Origin: Pleomorphomonas sp.
GTDB lineage: Bacteria > Pseudomonadota > Alphaproteobacteria > Rhizobiales > Pleomorphomonadaceae
Length of the DNA: 64,000 bases
NCBI GenBank assembly: GCA_029976075.1
Contig: JARKNW010000012.1
Location: 1-64,000 of the forward strand
Direction of reading: 5' to 3'
Part shown: piece by piece, positions 29,094-40,505 of the stretch
How positions within the stretch are numbered: the first letter of the stretch is position 1
Layout: each line of letters opens with the position of its first letter
The notes under the pieces: generated by a model
Told to the model about the DNA's origin: nothing
The model's database searches: none
Seen by the model: the letters and a program-made list of their open reading frames with translations, nothing else
Translations under genes and position numbers: made by a program

Positions 29094-30362
29094 ATGACCA
29101 CCGACGATCCGTTCGTCCCCCCCACTTCTGGCCGATCCGACAGCGAAGGGCTCAAGCCCGTGCCACGCATTGCCATCCAGGCGTTCTGCGAGACGCCCGA
29201 GGTCGCCGATGTGCTGGAGCAAGCTGCGGCCGATCGTCATATGGCCAAGGCACACGTCAAGGTACACCAGGGAGGCGTCCCCGCCGCCCTCGATTTCTAC
29301 TCCGCCGCCCCAACGCCCAATCTGCTGTTCGTCGAGACACGCGAACGACGGGAGCAGGTGCTTGAGCAGGTCGATCAGTTGGCCACCGTCTGCGATGCCG
29401 GAACCAAGGTGGTACTCATCGGTCATCACAACGATGTCGCCCTTTACCGCGACCTGATGCGGCGTGGCGTCTCGGAATACATGGTGGCCCCTTTCGACCT
29501 CTACGACGTGATCAGAGAAATCGGCGAGATCTATCTTTCTCCGGACGTCAAACCAGTGGGACGGACGATCGCCTTCATCGGGGCTCGCGGTGGGGCGGGT
29601 TCTTCGACGGTTGCCCACAATGTTGCGTTTGCGCTGTCGCGCTCATTCGATGGCGGTGTCGTTCTGGCCGATCTCGACTTGCCCTTCGGCACGGCCAGTC
29701 TCGACTTCAATCAGGAGCCGGCGCAAACCCTGGCGGACGCCCTGGCTGCCGGTGACAGGGTCGACGATGTCTATCTCGACCGACTGCTTTCGAAATGCGC
29801 CGACAACCTGAGCCTCTTGGCCGCCCCGGCCACCCTTGATCGTGCCTTCGATCATGACGAGATGGCCTTCGACACGATCGTCGACTCTGCCCGCGTCGGG
29901 GCTCCCGCCGTGATCCTGGACCTGCCGCATCTCTGGACGGCATGGGTCCGTCGGCTGCTCAGCTCAGCCGACGAGGTCGTCATCACGACGATGCCCGATC
30001 TGGCCTCCCTCAGGAACGCCAAGAACCTGATCGACCAGCTAAAGATAGCCCGCCCGAACGATGACGCCCCTCGCCTCGTCATCAATCAGGTCGGACTGCC
30101 GAAGCGACCGGAAATCAAGCCAGTCGAGTTTCAGAAGGCACTGCAGCTCGAACCGGCAGCCATCATTCCTTTTGATGCGGCCCTGTTCGGAACTGCCACC
30201 AACAATGGGCAGATGATCGCCGAGATCAACGCTCGTTCGTCCGTCGCCCAGATCTTCGAAGCGCTTGCCGCCCGCCTGACCGGCCGTAGCGTCGCTCGCA
30301 GCGGCCGCAAATCCGCTCTCATGCCGTTACTTGCCCGCCTGCCGCGCCTCAAGGCGCGCTGA
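29094..30362 (+). CDS. cpaE: pilus assembly ATPase CpaE/TadZ
   Basis: Receiver-like N-term; FIGARGGAGSSTVAHNVAFALS deviant Walker A; VVLADLDLPFGTASLDFNQ. Confidence 0.93.
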   Translation: MTTDDPFVPPTSGRSDSEGLKPVPRIAIQAFCETPEVADVLEQAAADRHMAKAHVKVHQGGVPAALDFYSAAPTPNLLFVETRERREQVLEQVDQLATVCDAGTKVVLIGHHNDVALYRDLMRRGVSEYMVAPFDLYDVIREIGEIYLSPDVKPVGRTIAFIGARGGAGSSTVAHNVAFALSRSFDGGVVLADLDLPFGTASLDFNQEPAQTLADALAAGDRVDDVYLDRLLSKCADNLSLLAAPATLDRAFDHDEMAFDTIVDSARVGAPAVILDLPHLWTAWVRRLLSSADEVVITTMPDLASLRNAKNLIDQLKIARPNDDAPRLVINQVGLPKRPEIKPVEFQKALQLEPAAIIPFDAALFGTATNNGQMIAEINARSSVAQIFEALAARLTGRSVARSGRKSALMPLLARLPRLKAR

Positions 30363-30386
30363 CGGTCAAGACGAGGAGACCGTTCA

Positions 30387-31862
30387 ATGTCATTTGGCAA
30401 GCGTGGCTCATTTGGCTCGGTGCAGGAAAAGCCGGCGGCTCCCGCGGTCGCTCGGGTGCCCGACGTGTCGCACGCCGCCACACCTGCTGCCCCCCCGCCG
30501 GCGCCGGTTGCCGCGAGCCGTCCCACGCCGCCCCCTGCCCCGGAGATGCAGGAGCGGCGCAAGTCCGACAGTTATTATGACACCAAGTCATCGATCTTTT
30601 CGGCGCTGATCGAGACCATCGACCTCAGCCAGCTTGCCAAGCTCGACATAGAAACAGCGCGCGAGGAAATCCGCGACATCGTCGGCGATATCATCACTCT
30701 GAAGGCCGTGGTGATGTCGATCTCCGAGCAGGAAGAGCTGCTCGACGACATCTGCAACGACGTTCTGGGCTACGGCCCGCTTGAGCCGTTGCTGGCGCGT
30801 GACGATATTGCCGACATCATGGTCAACGGAGCCGACGCCACCTTCATCGAAGTGGCTGGCAAGATGGTCAAGACCGGCGTGCGCTTCCGCGACAACGTGC
30901 AGCTGATGAATATCTGTCAGCGCATCGTCAGCCAGACAGGCCGCCGTGTCGATGAAGCCTCGCCGATTTGCGACGCCCGCCTTCCCGACGGCAGCCGCGT
31001 CAACGTCATCGCCCCGCCGCTCGCCATCGATGGGCCGACGCTGACCATTCGTAAATTCAAGAAAGACAAGCTGACACTGCCGCAACTGGTCAAGTTCGGC
31101 TCGATCACCCCCGAGGGTGCCACCATCCTCGAAATCATCGGCCGCTGCCGCTGCAACGTGCTGATATCCGGCGGTACCGGTTCCGGCAAGACGACGCTGC
31201 TGAACTGTCTCACCGCCTACATCGAACCGACCGAACGCATCATCACCTGCGAAGACGCCGCAGAGCTCCAGCTGCAGCAGCCGCACGTCGTTCGCCTTGA
31301 GACGCGCCCGCCCAATCTGGAGGGCGAGGGCCAGGTGACCATGCGCGACCTCGTGAAGAACTGCCTGCGCATGCGTCCCGAACGCATCATCGTCGGCGAA
31401 GTGCGCGGCCCTGAGGCTTTCGATCTTCTGCAGGCCATGAACACCGGCCACGATGGCTCGATGGGCACGCTGCATGCCAACACGCCGCGCGAAGCGATCT
31501 CCCGCATTGAATCGATGATCTCCATGGGTGGCTACACGCTGCCCTCCAAGACGGTGCGCGAGATGATCGTCACTTCGATCGATGTCATCATCCAGGCGGC
31601 GCGCCTGAGAGACGGTTCGCGCCGCATCACCCACATCACCGAGGTGGTTGGCCTCGAAGGCGATGTGGTGATCACTCAGGATCTGTTCGTATACGACATC
31701 GTCGGCGAGGAAGCCGACGGGCGGCTGATCGGTCGTCACAGGTCGACCGGCATCGGTCGGCCGAAGTTCTGGGATCGCGCTCGCTATTTTGGCGAAGAGC
31801 GGCGGCTCGCCGCGGCTCTCGACGCGTCCGAGGCGCCGGCACCGTCCGGCGCGTTCGGCTGA
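30387..31862 (+). CDS. cpaF: Tad secretion ATPase CpaF/TadA
   Basis: [16 protein letters not shown] Walker [47 protein letters not shown]. Confidence 0.97.
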   Translation: MSFGKRGSFGSVQEKPAAPAVARVPDVSHAATPAAPPPAPVAASRPTPPPAPEMQERRKSDSYYDTKSSIFSALIETIDLSQLAKLDIETAREEIRDIVGDIITLKAVVMSISEQEELLDDICNDVLGYGPLEPLLARDDIADIMVNGADATFIEVAGKMVKTGVRFRDNVQLMNICQRIVSQTGRRVDEASPICDARLPDGSRVNVIAPPLAIDGPTLTIRKFKKDKLTLPQLVKFGSITPEGATILEIIGRCRCNVLISGGTGSGKTTLLNCLTAYIEPTERIITCEDAAELQLQQPHVVRLETRPPNLEGEGQVTMRDLVKNCLRMRPERIIVGEVRGPEAFDLLQAMNTGHDGSMGTLHANTPREAISRIESMISMGGYTLPSKTVREMIVTSIDVIIQAARLRDGSRRITHITEVVGLEGDVVITQDLFVYDIVGEEADGRLIGRHRSTGIGRPKFWDRARYFGEERRLAAALDASEAPAPSGAFG

Positions 31863-31891
31863 TCGTTGGCGACCGACAAGGGAGAAGGAGC

Positions 31892-32890
31892 ATGCCGATC
31901 GATATCCACGTCCTCGCGATCATGGGACTTGTTGGCTTTTCGATTGCGGCGATGCTCTATGGCTTTTTCTATGGTCGCATCGAGCGGCAGGCCTCGGAGG
32001 AGCGCCGCAGGACACTCATTGTCGCCCCGCCGGCTGAAACCGAGCGATCCAAGGCGACGACCACACCGACCGCCCGCCGCCGCAATGTCCAGGAGACGCT
32101 CAAGGAACTCGAGATCAAGCAGAAGCACAAGGCGTCGAAATCCACCAATCCGCCGATGCAGCTCCGTCTCGAGCAAGCCGGCCTGAGCCTTTCGATCGGT
32201 CGCTTCTACACCTATAGCGCCCTGACCGGCCTCATCGTTACACTCATTTGTTTCCTCGTCGGCCTGCCGCTTGCGCTGGTGCTCGGCGCGGGTTTCGTCG
32301 GCGCCGTCGGTTTGCCGCGCTTCCTTGTCAATTTCATTCGCAAGCGTCGCCACGCAGCCTTTATCGAAGAACTTGCCAATGCCGTCGAGGTCATCGTCCG
32401 CGGTGTCAAGGCAGGCCTTCCGCTCAACGATTGCCTTCGAATGATCGCCAGCGAAGCGAAGGAGCCGGTCAGAAGCGAGTTCCGTACGGTCATCGAGGCA
32501 TTGCAACTGGGGATGCCGCTCGATGAGGCGGTCACCCGCATGTACGAGCGCGTGCCACTGCCGGAAACCAACTTCTTCGGCATTGTGCTGTCCATCCAGT
32601 CGAAGGCGGGCGGCAACCTTTCGGAAGCGCTCGGCAACCTTGCCAAGGTGTTGCGCGAACGCAAGAAGATGCGGGCCAAGATCCAGGCCATGAGCATGGA
32701 GGCCAAGTCCTCGGCCGGCATCATCGGCTCGCTGCCGTTCATCGTCACCACCCTCGTTTACCTGACCAGCCCCGGCTACATCATGGTGCTGTTCGTCACG
32801 CCGATCGGGCAGATCGTTCTGGGCATTTCACTTCTCTGGATGTTGATCGGCGTCTTCGTCATGAAACGCATGATCGCTTTCGATTTCTAA
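31892..32890 (+). CDS. tadB: type II secretion system F family protein TadB
   Basis: VEVIVRGVKAGLPLNDCLRMIASE; VLSIQSKAGGNLSEALGNLA. Confidence 0.93.
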   Translation: MPIDIHVLAIMGLVGFSIAAMLYGFFYGRIERQASEERRRTLIVAPPAETERSKATTTPTARRRNVQETLKELEIKQKHKASKSTNPPMQLRLEQAGLSLSIGRFYTYSALTGLIVTLICFLVGLPLALVLGAGFVGAVGLPRFLVNFIRKRRHAAFIEELANAVEVIVRGVKAGLPLNDCLRMIASEAKEPVRSEFRTVIEALQLGMPLDEAVTRMYERVPLPETNFFGIVLSIQSKAGGNLSEALGNLAKVLRERKKMRAKIQAMSMEAKSSAGIIGSLPFIVTTLVYLTSPGYIMVLFVTPIGQIVLGISLLWMLIGVFVMKRMIAFDF

Positions 32891-32899
32891 AGGGCCAAC

Positions 32900-33874
32900 A
32901 TGGGCGCGATCATCGATACACTGCGCGATCCGGTGGCCCTGATGGCCATCCTGGTGTCGCTTGCCATCTTTGCAACGGTCCTCAGTCTGGCCATGCCGCT
33001 GCTGTCGAGCGACCGCTTGCCGGCCCGCATGCGCGCTGTTGCCGACGAGCGCGAAAAGATCCGCCAGCGCGAGCGTGCCCGGCTTGCTGAGGAGGGGCGC
33101 GGTTCGCTGCGCGGCAAGGAGTCCAAGGCCTATATGCGCAGCTTGGTCGAGAAGCTGTCGCTCAGAAAGGCGCTGCTCGACGAAAAGGGCGAGGAAAAGC
33201 TGAAGCAGGCCGGCTTTCGGAGCGAGGCGGCAACGACGACCTTTCTGTTCGCCCGCTTCGTGCTGCCCTTCGCCTTCCTGGCCATTGCCGTCTTCTACAT
33301 CTTCATCGTCTTGAAGATCGATCGTCCGCTGCCCTTCAAGCTCGGTCTCTGCCTGGTATTTGCCTATGTCGGCTTCTACCTGCCGGTGATCTTCGTCTCA
33401 AACGCGCTGCAGAAGCGCCAGCAGTCGATCAAGCGGGCCTTTCCCGACTCTCTCGATCTGATGCTCATCTGCGTCGAAAGCGGCATGTCGATCGAACTCG
33501 CCTTTCGCAGGGTATCCGAAGAAATTGGCAGTCAGTCCCTGGCTCTGGCGGAAGAACTCAGCCTTACGACCGCCGAGCTGTCCTTCCTGTCCGATAGAAG
33601 ACAAGCTTACGAGAACCTGGCGAACAGGACCGGCCTCGACGGCGTCAAGGCGGTTTGTCTGGCGCTGATCCAATCCGAGCGATACGGCACGCCGCTTGGC
33701 CAGACGTTGCGCGTGCTCAGCCAGGAAAATCGCGACATGCGCATGAACGAAGCGGAGAAGAAGGCAGCCGCGCTACCGCCCAAGCTGACGGTACCGATGA
33801 TCCTGTTCTTCCTGCCGGTGCTGTTCGCCGTCATCATGGCGCCGGCGATCATCAAGATCATGTCGATGCACTGA
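32900..33874 (+). CDS. tadC: type II secretion system F family protein TadC
   Basis: AFPDSLDLMLICVESGMSIELAFRRVSEEIG; C-terminal TM. Confidence 0.93.
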   Translation: MGAIIDTLRDPVALMAILVSLAIFATVLSLAMPLLSSDRLPARMRAVADEREKIRQRERARLAEEGRGSLRGKESKAYMRSLVEKLSLRKALLDEKGEEKLKQAGFRSEAATTTFLFARFVLPFAFLAIAVFYIFIVLKIDRPLPFKLGLCLVFAYVGFYLPVIFVSNALQKRQQSIKRAFPDSLDLMLICVESGMSIELAFRRVSEEIGSQSLALAEELSLTTAELSFLSDRRQAYENLANRTGLDGVKAVCLALIQSERYGTPLGQTLRVLSQENRDMRMNEAEKKAAALPPKLTVPMILFFLPVLFAVIMAPAIIKIMSMH

Positions 33875-33893
33875 GCCCGGTCATAAAAGAAAA

Positions 33894-33917
33894 GGCCCCG
33901 ATCGACTCGCCGGGGCC
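33894..33917. terminator. hairpin between convergent tadC and upp
   Basis: GGCCCCG-atcgactcgc-CGGGGCC; on - strand followed by TTTTCTTTTA. Confidence 0.75.
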
Positions 33918-33942
33918 CTTACGTCACGAAGGTTCCGAAAAA

Positions 33943-34569
33943 CTACTTGGTGCCGTACATCCGGTCGCCGGCATCGCCGAGTCCCGGCACGATATAGCCC
34001 TTCTCATTGAGGTGGCTATCGATGGCAGCCGTGAACACCGGCACGTCGGGATGCGCCTCGGTGAAGTGCTTGATGCCCTCAGGGGCCGCCAGCAGGCACA
34101 CGAAGCGGATATCGCGCGCGCCGCGCTCTTTCAGCTTGTCAACGGCGGCAATCGATGAGTTACCGGTCGCCAGCATCGGATCGACCACGATCGTCAGGCG
34201 ATCGGAAAGATCGGCCGGCGCCTTGAAGTAATACTCGACCGGCTGCAGCGTCTCATGATCGCGATAGATGCCGATATGCGACACGCGAGCGGCAGGAACG
34301 AGATCGAGCATGCCTTCAAGCAGGCCATTGCCGGCGCGAAGAACCGAGGCGAACACCAGCTTCTTGCCTTCAAGCGTCGGCGCCGTCATCGTCTGAAGCG
34401 GCGTTTCGATCTCGATTTCGGTCAGCGCCAGATCGCGCGTCACCTCGTAGCAGAGCAGCGTCGAAATCTCGCGCAGCAACCGCCGGAAACTCGCCGTCGA
34501 GGTTTCCTTGTTGCGCATGATGGTGAGCTTGTGCTGCACCAGCGGATGATCGATGACCTTAACGCTCAT
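33943..34569 (-). CDS. upp: uracil phosphoribosyltransferase
   Basis: [28 protein letters not shown] motif; [30 protein letters not shown]. Confidence 0.97.
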   Translation of the reverse strand: MSVKVIDHPLVQHKLTIMRNKETSTASFRRLLREISTLLCYEVTRDLALTEIEIETPLQTMTAPTLEGKKLVFASVLRAGNGLLEGMLDLVPAARVSHIGIYRDHETLQPVEYYFKAPADLSDRLTIVVDPMLATGNSSIAAVDKLKERGARDIRFVCLLAAPEGIKHFTEAHPDVPVFTAAIDSHLNEKGYIVPGLGDAGDRMYGTK

Positions 34570-34661
34570 GGTTTCCTCGCGGGCTTTGAGTTTGGGCGAC
34601 CATAGAGATTCAGAGCCGCCTCCGAAACCGGCATTTTCCCCGATCTCCACCAGATTCCCGC

Positions 34662-35648
34662 TCATAACTTGGCGAAAAGCCGCGCTTTGGTTACCTCATC
34701 GCAGAAGGCATCCTCGATGGCGGTCCGCGTGACGGCGGCAAGGTCGTCCTCGCTCAGCCCGAACGCATCGCGTGCCATCCGATACTCATGGCCGACCGAT
34801 GTCCAGAAGAACGGCGGATCGTCCGTATTGAGCGAATGACGAACGCCCGCCTCCCTGAGCGCGCGAAGCGGGTGGCGCGCATAGTCGGGATAGACACCCA
34901 GCGTCACGTTCGAGACGGGGCAGATCTCGAGGTGAATGCCCTCCTCGACGATGCGACGGATAAGGTCGCCGTTCTCGATGGCCCTTACGCCATGGCCGAT
35001 ACGCTTCACCGGAATGGCATCGAGCGTTGCGGCGACGCCTTCCCAGGAGCACCATTCGCCCGCATGACAGGTAAGAGGCAGGCCGGCCTCGGCAGCGATC
35101 TCGAACGCGGCGGCAAACTCATGCGGAGCATGCAGCCGTTCTTCACCGGCCATACCGAAGCCCACCACTTCGGGAACGAGATTGTTTACGGCGATCCGGG
35201 CGGCCTCGACGCCACGCTCCGGACCATAGTGGCGCTCGACGAGCGGAATGACCCGACCGACGATACCCGTTGCGGCCTCGGCCCGCCGCAACCCTTCGAC
35301 AATACCGTCGAGATAAGCACGGTAGCCGAGGCCGGAGCGTTCGCCGAAGTCAGGCGACACGAAGAACTCGGTGTAGATCGAGCCAGCGGCGGCGGCCTCC
35401 TGCTGATAGATTTCCGCGAGTTCGGCAAAATCCTCCGGCGTCCGGAACACCGAGGCCGCGAGATCATAGGCGACAAGGAACGCGGAAAAGTCAGTCCAGA
35501 GATATCGTCCCTCCTCGTCGAAGAGGCGCGAGACATCCACTCCATAGCGGGCAGCGTTGCGGCGGACCAGTTCAGGGGCGGCGCCGGCTTCGAGATGAAC
35601 ATGCAGTTCGGCTTTCGGCACCAGGGGCACGGAAGTCGGTTCGGTCAT
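34662..35648 (-). CDS. add: adenosine deaminase
   Basis: [45 protein letters not shown]. Confidence 0.92.
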   Translation of the reverse strand: MTEPTSVPLVPKAELHVHLEAGAAPELVRRNAARYGVDVSRLFDEEGRYLWTDFSAFLVAYDLAASVFRTPEDFAELAEIYQQEAAAAGSIYTEFFVSPDFGERSGLGYRAYLDGIVEGLRRAEAATGIVGRVIPLVERHYGPERGVEAARIAVNNLVPEVVGFGMAGEERLHAPHEFAAAFEIAAEAGLPLTCHAGEWCSWEGVAATLDAIPVKRIGHGVRAIENGDLIRRIVEEGIHLEICPVSNVTLGVYPDYARHPLRALREAGVRHSLNTDDPPFFWTSVGHEYRMARDAFGLSEDDLAAVTRTAIEDAFCDEVTKARLFAKL

Positions 35649-35657
35649 GATGAACCT

Positions 35658-36875
35658 TCAGAGCAGTGAGCGGCCATGCTGCCCCGGCGCGAGGCCAAGC
35701 CAGTCGGCAACGGTTTCGGCCATGTCGGCGAAGGTATTGGGTCGACCGGCCGGGCCAGGCGGCACGCGAGCTCCGGCAAACAGCGCCGGCACGCGCTCCC
35801 GTGTGTGGTCGCTGCCACTCCAGGTTGGATCGCAGCCGTGGTCGGCAGTGATCAGCAGCATGTCGCCTTCGCCCATCGCCGCTTCCACCTCGGGCAGGCG
35901 GCGATCGAAAGCCTCAAGGCACGCGGCATAACCGGCGACGTCGCGCCGGTGCCCATATTCGGTATCGAAGTCGACGAGATTGACAAACACCAAGTCCCCA
36001 TCGGCGGCCTCCCCGAGCGCGGCGATGCCGAGGTCGAGATTGCCATCGTTGGACTTTCCCTTTCGGGTGATGGTGATGTTCTGATGGGCGAAGATATCCC
36101 CGATCTTGCCGATGCCGTAGACCTTGTGGCCCGCCGCCTCGACGCGGGTGAGCAAGGTCGGTTCAGGTGGCGGCACGGCATAATCTCGCCGGTTGGCCGT
36201 GCGCTTGAAGGTATCCTTGGTTTCGCCGACGAAGGGTCGGGCTATCACCCGGCCGACGCGGTAGTCGTCGACCAGCCTGCGGGCGATTTCACAATCGGCG
36301 AGCAACTTGGCGAGGCCGAAATGGGTCTCATGCGCCGCGATCTGCAGCACCGAGTCCGCCGAGGTATAAATGATCGGCTTGCCGGTGCGGATATGTTCCT
36401 CCCCGAACCGGGCGATCACCTCGGTTCCTGAAGAGTGGCAGTTGCCCAGAATGCCGGGCACGCCCGTCTCGCGCACATAAGCCTCGATCAGCTCGGCGGG
36501 AAAGCTCGGATACTCCGGCGGGAAATAGGTCCATTCGAAGGGGACTGGCACGCCGGCGATTTCCCAGTGACCGGACGGAGTATCCTTGCCGCTCGACACC
36601 TCGGCAGGCGCAGCATATCGGCCTTCGGCCTTGGCCCGGGTAAAGCCGGCCGGCTTGCGACCCGTCGCGAGTTCCGCCGCAAGCCCCAGGCCGATGCGCT
36701 CGAGATTGGGGAGCAACAGCGGCCCCGAACGCACACCATCCCGATCGCCCCGTCCGGCCGCGCACTCGGCGGCAATATGACCGAGCGTGTCGGAGCCTTC
36801 ATCGCCGAAGCGGGCGGCATCCGGCGCACCGCCGATGCCAAAGCTGTCCAGCACGATGATGATGGCCCGTCTCAT
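35658..36875 (-). CDS. deoB: phosphopentomutase
   Basis: [51 protein letters not shown]. Confidence 0.97.
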   Translation of the reverse strand: MRRAIIIVLDSFGIGGAPDAARFGDEGSDTLGHIAAECAAGRGDRDGVRSGPLLLPNLERIGLGLAAELATGRKPAGFTRAKAEGRYAAPAEVSSGKDTPSGHWEIAGVPVPFEWTYFPPEYPSFPAELIEAYVRETGVPGILGNCHSSGTEVIARFGEEHIRTGKPIIYTSADSVLQIAAHETHFGLAKLLADCEIARRLVDDYRVGRVIARPFVGETKDTFKRTANRRDYAVPPPEPTLLTRVEAAGHKVYGIGKIGDIFAHQNITITRKGKSNDGNLDLGIAALGEAADGDLVFVNLVDFDTEYGHRRDVAGYAACLEAFDRRLPEVEAAMGEGDMLLITADHGCDPTWSGSDHTRERVPALFAGARVPPGPAGRPNTFADMAETVADWLGLAPGQHGRSLL

Positions 36876-36922
36876 GATTCCTCCTCGATGCCTGAACGGC
36901 ACCACAACCTTCCAAAACTCAT

Positions 36923-36954
36923 CCTGGGGCGGCGCCGTCCGCTGCCGCCCCAGG
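36923..36954 (-). repeat. 11-bp perfect hairpin between deoA and deoB
   Basis: CCTGGGGCGGC / GCCGCCCCAGG, 10-nt loop. Confidence 0.7.
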
Positions 36955-36961
36955 AAATCTC

Positions 36962-38278
36962 TTAGCCGCCGACCCGCTCGATCACCGACGGGCCGCGTTC
37001 CGGCCGATCGCCGAGCTGGTAGGCGGCGATCAGCGCGGCGGCGGCAACTTCGGCAGCCGAGTCGCTTGCCGCATGCACGAAGCCAAGCGGATGGTCGGCA
37101 TCAACGTCCTCGCCAAGACCGGCCAGCGCCGAGAAGCCGACAGACGGATCTATGGGATCCTGCGGACGGGTACGGCCGCCGCCCAGCCCGACGACGGCAA
37201 CGCCGATCGCCCGTGCGTCGATCGATGCGACGGTACCTGCCTGAGGCGCGTGAACCGGCTTCACCACCGGCGCCTTGGCGAGATAGCTGTCGGCCTTGGT
37301 GACGAAATCGATCGGGCCACCGAGCGCACTGACCATGCTGCCGAAGATTTCCGCCGCGCGGCCGGAGGTGAAGGCCTCCTCGATGGCCACGCGCGCTTCG
37401 GCGAGATCGGGACGAAGACCGCCGATCACCAGCATTTCGGCGGAAAGAGCAACCGTGACGTCCCACATGCGCGGATCGATGCGCTTGCCCGTCAGAAAGT
37501 CGACGGCGAGCTGCACTTCCAACGCATTGCCCGCCGCGGTCCCCAAGGGTTCGTTCATGTCGGTGATCAGGCCGATGGTCGGAAGTCCTGCCCCGTTGGC
37601 AACGCGAACGAGGCTTTCAGCCAGGGCGCGCGAGTCGTCCAACGTCGCCATGAACGCGCCGGTACCCGTCTTGACGTCGAGAACCAAGCCATGCAGTCCG
37701 GCGGCGAGCTTCTTGGAAAGGATCGACGCGGTGATGAGGTCGATGCTTTCCACCGTACCGGTCACGTCGCGGATGGAATAAACCCGCTTGTCGGCCGGCG
37801 CGAGATCTGCGGTCTGGCCGATGACGGCGCAACCAACTTCGCGAACCACCTTGCGGAACAGGTCGTTGTCGGGCTGCGTCTTGTAGCCGGGCACCGTGTC
37901 GAGCTTGTCGAGCGTGCCGCCAGTGTGCCCGAGGCCCCGGCCGGAAATCATCGGCACGTAGCCGCCGCAAGCGGCGATCGCTGGCGCCAGCATCAATGAC
38001 ACGGTATCGCCGATGCCGCCCGTCGAGTGCTTGTCGAGGGCCGGTCCCGGCAGGTCCGACCAATCGAGCACGGTTCCGGAATCGCGCATGGCAAGCGTCA
38101 GTGCCACGCGTTCATCGATGGTCATGCCCCGGAAGAAGGTCGCCATGGCAAAAGCCGCCACTTGCCCCTCGGTTACCGAGCCGGCGGTCAGCCCCTCGAC
38201 CATGAAGGCGATCTCTTCGCGACTGAGCACGGCACCGTCGCGCTTGCGACGGATGATTTCCTGCGGCAGGAAGCTCAT
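36962..38278 (-). CDS. deoA: thymidine phosphorylase
   Basis: [46 protein letters not shown]. Confidence 0.96.
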   Translation of the reverse strand: MSFLPQEIIRRKRDGAVLSREEIAFMVEGLTAGSVTEGQVAAFAMATFFRGMTIDERVALTLAMRDSGTVLDWSDLPGPALDKHSTGGIGDTVSLMLAPAIAACGGYVPMISGRGLGHTGGTLDKLDTVPGYKTQPDNDLFRKVVREVGCAVIGQTADLAPADKRVYSIRDVTGTVESIDLITASILSKKLAAGLHGLVLDVKTGTGAFMATLDDSRALAESLVRVANGAGLPTIGLITDMNEPLGTAAGNALEVQLAVDFLTGKRIDPRMWDVTVALSAEMLVIGGLRPDLAEARVAIEEAFTSGRAAEIFGSMVSALGGPIDFVTKADSYLAKAPVVKPVHAPQAGTVASIDARAIGVAVVGLGGGRTRPQDPIDPSVGFSALAGLGEDVDADHPLGFVHAASDSAAEVAAAALIAAYQLGDRPERGPSVIERVGG

Positions 38279-39096
38279 GCGGATGCTCCATAGGCAGCGA
38301 TGACGCGGGGCAGGATGCGCCGAAGCTTCTCGGCTCCCTTGGGAGCAGCTTCCTTCACTTCCTCGTGGCTGAGTTCCTGGTCGGTGAGCCCGGCGGCCGG
38401 ATTGGTGACGGTGGAGACGGCCGCGACTTCAAGGCCCATGTAGCGGGCGAGGATAACCTCGGGCACTGTCGACATGCCGACGGCGTCACCACCGAGGATC
38501 TTCGCAGCGCGGATCTCGGCCGGCGTCTCGAAGGACGGACCGGTGAACCAGACATAGACACCGGAATGCAGCTTGATCCCCTCGGCTGCCGCCGCTTCCC
38601 GGAACAGGCTCTGCAGACGTAGATCGTAGGCCTGCGACATGCCGACGAAGCGCTCGTCTCCTAGCTCGCCGACCAGCGGATTGGAGCCGGTGAAGTTGAT
38701 GTGGTCGGTGATCAGCATCAACTCGCCGGGACCGACCTCGAGGTGCAGGCCGCCGGCGGCGTTGGTCAGGATCACCGCCTTGCAGCCGATCAGCTTCAGC
38801 ACCTCGATCGGTGTCTTCATGATCGCCGCCTCGCCATGCTCATAATAGTGAGCGCGACCGGACAACACTGCTACCGGCTGGCCGGCGATACGGCCGATGA
38901 CCAGTTCGCCCTTGTGGCTGGAGACGGTGGACACAGGGAAGCCGGGCAGATCGGCAAAGGAGAAGCGGACGGCGCCCTCGACACTGTCGGCAAACGAGCC
39001 GAGACCGGAGCCCAGCACCATGCCGACAACCGGCTTCAGATCCGTCTTGGCAGCGATCATCGCCGCCGCGCGGGCAGCGTTGGAGACTTCGGACAT
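38275..39096 (-). CDS. purine-nucleoside phosphorylase (trimeric type)
   Basis: [60 protein letters not shown]. Confidence 0.94.
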   Translation of the reverse strand: MSEVSNAARAAAMIAAKTDLKPVVGMVLGSGLGSFADSVEGAVRFSFADLPGFPVSTVSSHKGELVIGRIAGQPVAVLSGRAHYYEHGEAAIMKTPIEVLKLIGCKAVILTNAAGGLHLEVGPGELMLITDHINFTGSNPLVGELGDERFVGMSQAYDLRLQSLFREAAAAEGIKLHSGVYVWFTGPSFETPAEIRAAKILGGDAVGMSTVPEVILARYMGLEVAAVSTVTNPAAGLTDQELSHEEVKEAAPKGAEKLRRILPRVIAAYGASA

Positions 39097-39102
39097 GTTC
39101 GT

Positions 39103-39522
39103 TCACTCCTCCAGAACGAAACCGGCCGGCAGCAGCTCGGCCATTGTGAAACGCTGGCTGGCACCGTCGGGATCGGCGGCCCACACTTCGGTCATCGGCG
39201 ATGCGGCGAACTCCGAGAGGCGCTGGCGGCAACCGCCGCAGGGCGTGCAGAAGCGACCGCCCGGCACCCGCTCGCCGTCGATGCGGCTCGCCACCACCAC
39301 GGCACGAATGATGCGTTTGCCGCCGCCCATGACCATGTGGCCGATGGCCGTCGTCTCGGCACACCATCCCTCCGGGAAGGCCGCATTCTCGACGTTGCAA
39401 CCGGCATAGACCTTACCGTCGTCGGCAAGCAGCGCCGCTCCGACGGCATAGTTGGAATAAGGGGCATGCGCGCGAGCGCGGGCAGCGCTCGCCGCCGCGA
39501 ACAACGTATCGAAATCGGCCAT
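39103..39522 (-). CDS. cdd: cytidine deaminase
   Basis: GCNVENAAFPEGWCAETTAI; CTPCGGCRQRLSEFA zinc motif. Confidence 0.96.
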   Translation of the reverse strand: MADFDTLFAAASAARARAHAPYSNYAVGAALLADDGKVYAGCNVENAAFPEGWCAETTAIGHMVMGGGKRIIRAVVVASRIDGERVPGGRFCTPCGGCRQRLSEFAASPMTEVWAADPDGASQRFTMAELLPAGFVLEE

Positions 39523-39523
39523 C

Positions 39524-40492
39524 TCAGCGCTCCTTCACATAAGGCACGCCACCCGCCTTCGGCGGCCGGGCAACGCCGATGAAGCCGGCAAGCAGCACGC
39601 AGGTCAGCACATAGGGCAGCGCCTGGAAGATCTGCACGGGCACCTCGCCAATCCCCGGCACGCTCTTGCCTTGCATGAAGTTGGCGAAAGCGTCGAGGAA
39701 GCCGAACAGAAGACAGGCCAGCATCACCGGCACCGGCCGCCACTTGGCGAAGATGAGCGCGGCAAGCGCGATGTAGCCCTTGCCAGCCGACATGTCCTTC
39801 ACGAAGCCCGCCGACTGGGCGATGGCGAGATAAGTACCCGAACAACCGCACAGGATACCGGCGCAGATGGTGGCCCGGTAACGCAGCCAGGTGACCGAGA
39901 TACCGGCGGTATCGACGGCGCCCGGATTCTCGCCGACAGCCCGGAGACGCAGGCCGAACCGGGTTCGATACAGAATCCACCAGGACACCGGCACGGCGAT
40001 GAAGGCCAGGTAGGTCAGAATGTTGTGGCCCGAAATGACGTTGGCATAGAAGCGGCCGATGAAGCCCGTGTTCCGGAGCTCGGCGGCATAGGGAAAGACG
40101 ATTTCGGTAAAGCGTGCCGAAGGCGCCAGCGGCGGCGTGCGGCCGCCCTGGCTGAACCAGGCCTGCCCCAGCACCGCCGTCAGACCGGAGGCCAGGAAGT
40201 TGATGGCGACGCCCGACACGATCTGGTTGCCGCGGTTGGTGATCGAAGCAAAGCCGTGGATCAGCGAGATCAGCACCGACACGGCGATGCCGGCCAGAAG
40301 GCCCATCCATGGCGATCCGGTCATGAAGGCGGCGACGGCGGCGGCAAAGGCTGAGAACAGCATCTTGCCTTCGAGACCGATGTCGAACACACCGGCCCGC
40401 TCCGTGAAGAGACCCGCCAATGCGGTGAAGATCAGCGGGATCGACAGTCGAATGGTCGAGCCGAGGATCGAGATGAGGTCAAGGTTTTCCAT
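39524..40492 (-). CDS. nucleoside ABC transporter permease (NupQ/BmpC type)
   Basis: LAGLFTERAGVFDIGLEGKMLFSAF; LRAVGENPGAVDTAGI. Confidence 0.93.
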   Translation of the reverse strand: MENLDLISILGSTIRLSIPLIFTALAGLFTERAGVFDIGLEGKMLFSAFAAAVAAFMTGSPWMGLLAGIAVSVLISLIHGFASITNRGNQIVSGVAINFLASGLTAVLGQAWFSQGGRTPPLAPSARFTEIVFPYAAELRNTGFIGRFYANVISGHNILTYLAFIAVPVSWWILYRTRFGLRLRAVGENPGAVDTAGISVTWLRYRATICAGILCGCSGTYLAIAQSAGFVKDMSAGKGYIALAALIFAKWRPVPVMLACLLFGFLDAFANFMQGKSVPGIGEVPVQIFQALPYVLTCVLLAGFIGVARPPKAGGVPYVKER

Positions 40493-40505
40493 GGATCTCT
40501 CTCCC

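Noticed and set aside
28293-29618. 441-aa - strand ORF over cpaD/cpaE
   Set aside because: Antisense to conserved Tad genes and no domain signal.
30588-31739. 383-aa - strand ORF over cpaF
   Set aside because: Antisense shadow of a highly conserved ATPase; biased D/H/R composition.
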